DNA from: Cristatella mucedo | Lineage: Eukaryota; Bryozoa; Phylactolaemata; Cristatellidae | Direction of reading: 5' to 3' | Assembly (NCBI GenBank): GCA_009760855.2 | Contig: WPIO01000052.1 | Coordinates: 1,098,501-1,162,500 of the forward strand | Length of the DNA stretch: 64,000 bases | Shown here: in pieces, positions 57,802 to 64,000 of the stretch | Layout: each line of letters starts with the position of its first letter | Position numbering within the stretch: position 1 is the stretch's first letter | Notes under the pieces: model-generated | Seen by the model: the letters and a program-made list of their open reading frames with translations, nothing else | What the model was told of the DNA's origin: nothing | The model's database searches: none | Made by a program: the position numbers and the translations under genes

Positions 57802-59789
57802 CTGCAACAACGAGCAAGCGAGCTCGGTCGATCAACTCTCGCTCGATCCGCCGACCGGTCGATGGCCCGATGGAGAGGGCGGTCGGCTGTCAGCGCAGGC
57901 AGGGCACAGCCGAGCTGCCGCGACCGCACGGAGAGTGCTCACTCCGGTCGTGCATTGCTGCTGCACGCAGCTGCTGCACGCAGCTGCTGCAGCAGCTGCT
58001 GCTGCTCGAGTTGTGCACGGACAAGGCATGGATTCTGCGCTCTTGTCAGGTCACCGGACTCGGCAATCAAGGTGCTAGCGCACTTCCATGCCCAGCCTGT
58101 GGGTTCAGGCGCCACAGCTGGCAATTCTTTGTTGCACAGCTGAGAGCTACATTTATGGGGATATTGAATCAGATGCTCGTTGCTTCACTTGTACTCTCGG
58201 CGCTTAGGCTTAGGCATGCGAAGCACTCGGCTAGTTGACCGCTCAGCAGGCTCGGCTGTCGGCAGTCGGTTGTTCAGTAAAAAGGTCAGCTGAGTTTACA
58301 GCCTCATCGTATAGAGAGCCACCCAAGAGCCTTCACGGCTGTCACCGCCGTTTGCAGTGGGCAATAAATAATAAAGGGCTGTAAACCACTGTTTGACTCA
58401 AACGGACGACCTGGGTGGTCGTGCAGAGCGAGCACCTTGCCCCCTGGGCTAAGACTTCACTGCTCGAAGCCGACGTCGCGTGACAGCCAGGCTTCCCCTT
58501 GGCTTGCACCTGCAGTTTGTCAAGTCCGCTGACAGCTTGGTCCTCTCTTTGAGCTGAGTGAACGAGGCCACGTCCACCGCAGCCTCGATGGCCGATGGCA
58601 TCCTCGGACGGAGGGAGGGACACCCAAGTTTCGCACCAGCAGGCACGGAAGCTGAGCGGCAGTAGAGGCGTGCAGAGGCTCGAGCGAGCACTCGATAATC
58701 GTCATCCCCGAGCACGTGACGGTGACGCACCGCGGCCGCCGCCGCCGCATGGGTTAGGGAGGGTGGGCGATGGCTGGTGCACACAGCTTAACTCATCCGC
58801 AGATATCCGGGTAAATAGTGCGAGCTAATAAAGCCGCGGCTCGTCGTCTGCTGCTGCTGTGCCGCTACGCTGGTTGAACTAAACTGGCTGGCGTCGATGG
58901 GAAGCTTTACGGGGAGGTCAATTGTCGATTGACTGTCGCTTAGACTAGAGATTCGTTGGCCTCCTGGCAGCAGGGAGCCAGTGACATCCACTCTCGTGTG
59001 GACCTTGCGACTGCGGCACGTTGCTGTTCAAGATCCTCACTGCTCCCTAACAAACGACGTTAGGTGCTTCGAGCGAGTCCGACTTGTCTAAGGAACGCTG
59101 CGTCGACGAAGCTAGCAAGGCACCAGAAAAGCGTCGACGACGCGAGCTCCGCGGCTGCACGTGCACGTGGCGCCGAGAGCCTCGACGCTTCGATGGCCAA
59201 TCCGTTCCAACTCTGGGAAGCGTGGACCATCTATCAGGCTAGTGGTCATCCCTAGTCCTCAGCATAACGCCTGCGGACCTTGGCCAGGCACACATTCGGG
59301 TGCGATGGCTGGAGCGAGTGTGTCCGTGCATGCCTCTACGCTACGCCCAGCCAGGCATGCTCAGCCATACGCAAAGAATTCCACTCGACCAGCGGTCGGT
59401 CGCGCTCTTGACCGTGTGGGGATGCTTTGCTGAGTTGCGATCGACGAGTGAGGAGCTCTGTCGGTCACGTGACATGCGATAAATTCGAGGCCCGCGCGAG
59501 GCGGGGTATCTCGACTTCGATGCACGCATTGTTGGGGAGCTTATTTTTAGTGGCCTCGAGATTGCAAATGCATATGCACAGATATGTCGCTCGGCAAAGT
59601 TGACAGGCGCCAATAGCTGAGCCGACTTTGCCCTTTGCCCCCTTCGTCGGTCAAGGTCTCAGCCGAGAATACGGTGAGAGTGGGAATGAGTTCGTGAGCA
59701 CGCAGCTAGAGAGACGGCCGAGCACGCATTGTGACTGAAGCTTCGTCGAAGACAAGACGAGAGAGTGACACGCACACACAGCAGCGTAC
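57802..59789 (-). other. Intron 2 of the RDH-like gene
   Basis: Bounded on the minus strand by GTACGC and TTGTTGCAG. It contains an S2 SINE (58.3 kb) and CTG/CAG-rich stretches near 57960-58010 and 58735-58750. Open frames inside it lack domains. Confidence 0.7.
58270..58455 (-). mobile_element. S2 tRNA-derived SINE with insert
   Basis: On the minus strand CTTAGCCCAGGGGGCAAGGT (A-box region), GGTCGTCCGTTTGAGTC (decayed B box), GGTGACAGCCGTGAAGGC and GATGAGGCTGTAAACTCAGC give the S2 plan. It lies sense within intron 2 of the RDH-like gene. Confidence 0.7.
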
Positions 59790-59948
59790 CTTCGTGTGCC
59801 TGCGACGAGACCATTACGATTCTGCTCGGTGCCGACGCCATCAGCCGATCGAGCAAGAGGTTTGTCAACAAGAAAGGCCCGAGATGGTTGACTGCAAAAG
59901 TCATCTCATGACCGTCTTTGGTTATTGTCTTGGGCATTCCTCCCACAC
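59790..59948 (-). CDS. RDH-like dehydrogenase, exon 2
   Basis: Acceptor TCTTAATTTACAG, donor CGAAG then GTACGC. The peptide is [20 protein letters not shown], then [20 protein letters not shown] and [12 protein letters not shown]. It completes the NNAG motif from exon 1 and carries the conserved [14 protein letters not shown] helix and the VSS segment with the catalytic Ser of this SDR family. It is 159 bp, phase 1 at both ends. Confidence 0.92.
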
Positions 59949-61101
59949 CTGTAAATTAAGATGGCGATCCGCGTAAAAATGCAACAACCATTTCGATGCA
60001 GCCTCGTGCCTAGCGAGTGCATTCAGATTTATTAGATGCGTCGCTGCCTTACACGAATACGGCTTTAATTTGCACTAGGAGCAAACGCCTGCTCTGTTTC
60101 TGGTCTGCCATCCGACACCATTGTGCAAAATATGTTCACTCGATAAGATTCATTACGTGCGATGGAGCGAATATTTTAGCATAGAGCATTTTTATAGAGA
60201 CTCTTTTTATTTTGACTCGTTTTATTGACTTGTATGGCAAAATCCATTCTTCAGCACTTTTCAGGTCACTCGGGCAGCAGCTCAGCAGTCAGGTGCCAGC
60301 ACTTTACGACCGCACAGTTTAAGGCAGGTAAAAAGCCAAGGTTCCTCTTCGGCTAACAAATTATGTTGTTAAATGAGAAGCTCTTTGCGTTGATACTTGT
60401 TTGATACATAATCCCCAATTTTCTTGGAAAATTGTCTAACGTTTCTCGGCCTCGGTAGTGAAACTTATCGATAATGGCCCGTGTAAATTCGTCTCGGTTT
60501 CGGCAGTGCAGTACGAACTCTGCAGCCGTAGCAACGTACGAAGCAAGTACGAACTCTGCAGCACATATTTCAACTGCTTGCAGATCCAGAGAGTTAACAG
60601 TAAATATGCAGTCCACAAGATCAAGCCATTTTTTAGAAGTACTGCAGTAGTGAAAACTAAACTAGTAAAGTTGACAATCGAGCAGATTGGTACAGAGGCT
60701 GGGACACGTGAAACGTAGTGGATGGGCTAAGGCCAAAAATGTCGAGAAATAATACCACAGAACCATCGTGGCCACGTTATGAAACAAAAAGTATGATTAC
60801 AACATGTACAATAATAAAGGACTAATATGAAAACCTTTCTCTAAACATGTAAAATCATTATCGGTGCAATTGGCTACTGTCACCACCCACCGGGTGCTGC
60901 TGCTGATGCTGCTGTTGCCGCCGGCACAGTTGGAGCAGTTTCAACCAACGGTCTCTGCGTTCGAGTGCACTTAGGCAAACAGCAGCTGCCGAGGGCATTC
61001 TGTGTACACTGAGGCACTTGCACCCTCTGTCCAATTGAGACTTGAGGGGGTAGCAATGTCAAACATTTAATGGCCCTTGCGGTAGAGAGCTGTGTACTCA
61101 C
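59949..61101 (-). other. Intron 1 of the RDH-like gene
   Basis: Bounded by GTGAGT and TTTACAG on the minus strand. AT-rich over much of its length. No repeat family or internal exon was recognised. Confidence 0.7.
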
Positions 61102-61464
61102 CAGCGTTGTTTATCAAAAAATTCAGCCTCGGATAGTCGGCACAAAAGTCGGCAGCAAACGATCTGACGCTGGCCATGGAGGCCAGGTCCAGCTCCCTGG
61201 CGCTGACTTTCGGTTGGCCTTCGCCGCCGCCGGCGGCGGAGAGTCGGCGTATCTCGTCGGCCGCTGCCTCGGCCTTGCGAATGTCGCGAGACGCAACGAC
61301 GACCGTCGCTCCGCGCCTGGCCAGCTCGAGAGCCACCTGCTTGCCGATCCCGTCACTGGCGCCGGTGACGAGCGCCGTCTGTCCATCGAGGCGACCCGCA
61401 CAGCGGCACACTGAGCCGCTGCACTCGGACGGACGTCGCGCCAGTCGAGTCGCGACGACGACGA
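61102..61464 (-). CDS. RDH-like dehydrogenase, first recognised exon
   Basis: NAD(P)-dependent short-chain dehydrogenase of the retinol dehydrogenase 11-14 group, which in animals interconverts retinol and retinal (or other lipid aldehydes) and is usually membrane-anchored. The frame gives VVVATRLARRPSECSGSVCR, then DGQTALVTGASDGIGKQVAL (the TGxxxGxG cofactor loop), VVVASRDIRKAEAAADEIRR (the Rossmann Arg-Asp), ELDLASMASVRSF and LNFLINNAG before a GTGAGT donor in phase 1. Family members usually have an N-terminal membrane segment of about 20 residues. Here the frame is open upstream but has no ATG, and TTTCCGATGCAG just before 61464 could be an acceptor. The true start is thus probably in an unseen upstream exon. 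The exon lies in CpG-rich DNA. Confidence 0.9.
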
Positions 61465-61850
61465 CTGCATCGGAAAGCAAGCACCGGAAGTGAGCCGAGC
61501 GCCGTCCGTCGCCGCGCCAGCGAGCGTCGCGAGCGAGTAGAAGAGCTAGGATGGATGGATGGATGCAGGTTTGAAGCGACGGATAAAAAGAGCAAAGTTC
61601 TTACGCTGACCCACAAGGCCAAGACCACGGCTTGGCTGCCCTTCGTACCTAGCTGAGCTGCTGCATCAGTTTCAGCCTGTTCGCCCGCCCTCAGGTCCTG
61701 TGTGGACAATGCGTTAGCTGTTCTATTCCTTCGCTTGAATACCGTTGGAGACAGGAGCTTTTGCTCGGCAGGTGCTAGACTGTTGAACTCAATTCCACAA
61801 TTCTTACCGAATGACGTATCTGCTTGCCTGCTGCCGACTGTGGCACATCC
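61465..61850. promoter_or_regulatory. CpG-rich 5' flank of the RDH-like gene
   Basis: CpG-rich to about 61545, then a (GGAT)4 tract at 61550-61565. A minus frame here (VVLALWVSVRTLLFLSV near 61640-61590) is hydrophobic and could supply the family's membrane anchor if spliced at AGC then GTAAGA near 61608, but it too has no upstream ATG. Tentative. Confidence 0.3.
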
Positions 61851-62095
61851 TTTTCAGCGGTCCTGAGCTGCTACTTCCACGCTACTCACTACCTCAACTG
61901 CTCTCCTGACACTGCTATGCTTCCCACTTTCTCTTTGTTGCGTGAGACTATGTCTGATGGCTACCGAATGCGTACCGAAAGCCGCTTAGGCTGTGAGTAC
62001 GCTATACAAAACTCTCCTCCTGCGTAACATCCACATGGTCTGTATGACATTGTGGAGTTACAGACGGAGATACATTACATGCATACATGCATGAG
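61850..62095 (+). mobile_element. LINE family B 3' end
   Basis: CTTCCCACTTTCTCTTTGTT, GGCTACCGAATGCGTACCGA, AGCCGCTTAGGCTGTGAGTA and an ATACATTACATGCATACATG end closely match the 20.9-kb copy. 5'-truncated. Confidence 0.75.
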
Positions 62096-62750
62096 TGGCG
62101 GTAAAGGACTCCCCCCACGGCCCCCCACCGCGAGTGACGGACGCAGTGTCGAGAGGCGCATAATGAATGCCCGTCTATAATAATGCTCGTAGCACAAGTC
62201 GGCCCCGCGAAGCGAGGTCGACTTTCGCGAGCAACGCGAAACGCACGCCTCCTCGCGCGCTAAGAAAACGGCGTGCAGCGTAAGGTAAGAAAGAGGTATC
62301 CAGCGCCGCCGCCGCCGCCACGGCAGCCGTTGGCGGCGGCGGATTCGGCGGCGTCCATTCGTTACACCGAAATATGCCGCCAGCAGCCCAGCGTCAACAA
62401 GGCTAGGCTATTGTGTCGGAATCAGCAGGGGGCCATGAAATGTGGCCAGAGGCAGATACGAGCCGTTACGTCACAGACTAGCCACGGGCGACGGCCACAG
62501 TGGTGGCGACTGTCCACTGACGATCCGCCTTACGTCTCACCAGCGCTCTACAAAACTACTAAACTCTACCAAAACTCTACCAAACTCGACACCAAGCTTT
62601 CTGTTTGCTCTTCGATGGTCTCGGCCAAACTCCTTTCGCGATCTTGGCGAAAAAGCAAGTCATAGCAAAGTCGGATCGCTGGATGGCTAGACGAATGCAC
62701 GGCCAACATTTTCCTCGCGCTTGGCTCAGGAACGCGACCGGGGGACAGTA
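62096..62750. other. Unassigned region, CpG-rich
   Basis: CpG-rich to about 62350, with a (CGC)n stretch near 62305. Frames on both strands are open without a domain. A GTAAGGTAAG donor-like sequence occurs near 62280. Confidence 0.35.
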
Positions 62751-62754
62751 TATT

Positions 62755-62848
62755 CGGGAAGGCAAATGTACAGCGCCTAGACGGAAATTGAGTTCTCTGA
62801 GGGCGCTATATCAAATGTACTATTATTACTATTATTGCTATTATAAGC
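62755..62848 (+). mobile_element. LINE family A solo 3' tail
   Basis: GGCAAATGTACAGCGCCTAG, GAAATTGAGTTCTCTGAGGG and CGCTATATCAAATG are followed by TATTATTACTATTATTGC. Only the last 95 bp or so of the element are present. Confidence 0.8.
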
Positions 62849-62869
62849 GATGGTCAATCTTCCTTTAAT

Positions 62870-64000
62870 ATGCAGTAGCACGTTTTTGCCCGAACCCCGC
62901 TCGCGTGCGGCGCTCAAGCCTGGGAAGCAACGCATCTCAAGACACCGCGCGAGCGACGGAAATGGGCGCGGCAAGCGCGGCGCGCAGACGCGTCGGAGAA
63001 TTTCTTCGCCTCAGCCCGCTTAGCCTGGGAGTCTCGTGGAGCTGCGCGACGACCCTGCCCACTGCCGAACCTCTCGCTCGGTCGCGACTCGCCGGAGCGC
63101 CGCATAGCGGCGGCGGCGGCGCGGCTACTGGCCCGGCGACGTGGGGGATGGCTACCGGCGAGGTCATAGCGGCGGTGGCGGCAGCGAGGGCGGCTCGGCG
63201 GCGGCCGCCGACCGGCCGCCGCCGGAGGCGCGAGCGCTTGAGCCGCCGAGCGCTCGGCTGGCTCGCTCGGCGACGAGCGGGTGCGCAGGGCGGAGGGAGG
63301 GAGGCGGCGAGCGGGGGTCAGACAGGGCGGCGACGAGGCTTCCGCTGGCTGCCCTAGTCGGCCGCGCCGCCGCCGCCGCCGCTGCCCGCCCGCGAGCTAG
63401 CGGCGGGCGACGCCGATCCCCCGGAAACGTAGCCTGCGGACGTGGGCGGGCAGCCTGGCTCGGCGCCGCAAGCCGCAAGATTGCCGACACTGCGACCGCT
63501 TGTGACGACACTGATTGAAGCCAGCGGTTTTCCGACGGCAACATGTGGCGGCGCCGGCGCGGCCCCCTGCGCGCGAGCGCCGCGCCGCCGGAAGAGCGGA
63601 GATTAATTGGATTGCTTTACGAACGCGCGAGGAAGTAAGAACGTAAAAATAGGTATCCGGGCGACTCGCGCGCGCGCGCGAGCGCGACCAGCAGTTTAAC
63701 CAACCAGCGTGACGTACGACAGAGGAACGGGCGGATACGCGGGGCGGTTTTCCGGGTCGCCACTGCGGTGAAATGCTCGGCTAATTACTGAGATACCGTT
63801 ACATTCCGGGCGTGGCGGCTACCACGTCCGGTGAGAGCTGTGCCGCAAGCGCGTCGGCTCGCAACGACGGCGGCGGTGCAGGCGCCAGCCGACGCGCGCG
63901 ACCGGGTAGAAGGAAGAAGCCAGAATGAAGAAGAAGCCTCGGAATCGTGGCTGCCGGCACAGCGGCAGGTGCAGCACCAGGTGTGCCACACGCAAGCGGA
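62870..64000. promoter_or_regulatory. CpG island at the window edge
   Basis: Extreme CpG density from about 62890 to 63720, with long (CGG)/(GCC) runs near 63105-63125, 63170-63215 and 63360-63380 and a CGCGCGCGCGCG run near 63668. Overlapping frames of 120-150 codons on both strands are what such DNA gives by chance. An island of this kind normally marks the start of a gene, here probably one that continues past 64000. No exon was identified. Confidence 0.5.

Noticed and set aside
62905-63544. Ala/Arg-rich frames of 120-150 codons on both strands
   Set aside because: Stop codons are rare in DNA this rich in G and C. All frames are open and composition follows base content.

Overview
This is a repeat-rich stretch of an animal nuclear genome. 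The evidence is genes split by GT-AG introns, L2/CR1-type LINEs with an AP-endonuclease and reverse transcriptase, tRNA-derived SINEs, Tc1/mariner relics, long dinucleotide arrays and patchy CpG-rich islands. Nothing bacterial or phage-like is present: no operons, ribosome binding sites or CRISPR. The phylum cannot be fixed from sequence alone; an invertebrate is likely. Most long open frames are microsatellites or LINE remnants read in one frame or another. Layout: 0-5 kb has a Tc1/mariner inverted pair, a LINE 3' end and large TG, TC and AC arrays. 5-20 kb is mostly unassigned DNA with LINE 3' pieces (6.9-7.7, 10.6-10.95, 19.2 kb), microsatellites and a transposon-like coding fragment beside a 235-bp TG array (18.2 kb). 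20-24.5 kb holds fragments of a second LINE family in opposite orientations. 25.1-25.8 kb is a 24/25-bp minisatellite. 26.7-26.9 kb looks like a solo LTR. 27.7-29.3 kb has promoter-like sequence (RFX-type X-box, YY1-like site, short ATG exon with splice donor) and a phase-matched candidate exon pair. 29.9-32 kb is a decayed LINE. 34.8-40.1 kb carries LINE 3' ends, a short unsuspected coding exon (35.35 kb) and a nearly complete but broken LINE on the minus strand. Two genes stand out. First, a plus-strand gene of at least five coding exons runs from 42.0 to 52.06 kb; its splice phases agree at every junction and give a 188-residue acidic-tailed protein that I do not recognise. Its first intron is full of SINEs. 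Second, a minus-strand retinol dehydrogenase / short-chain dehydrogenase gene (RDH11-14 type) has four exons between 61.46 and 57.39 kb, with all the catalytic motifs and matching splice phases. The two genes converge on a block of two head-to-tail LINE copies (53.9-56.2 kb). The last 1.1 kb or so is a CpG island, probably the promoter of a gene beyond the window. The mobile elements appear related: one SINE family ends in the same 3' tail as the dominant LINE family, which suggests it uses that LINE's reverse transcriptase. I found no undescribed defence or mobile system. The most worthwhile leads are the unknown gene, its possible upstream exons and X-box promoter, and the LINE/SINE partnership.
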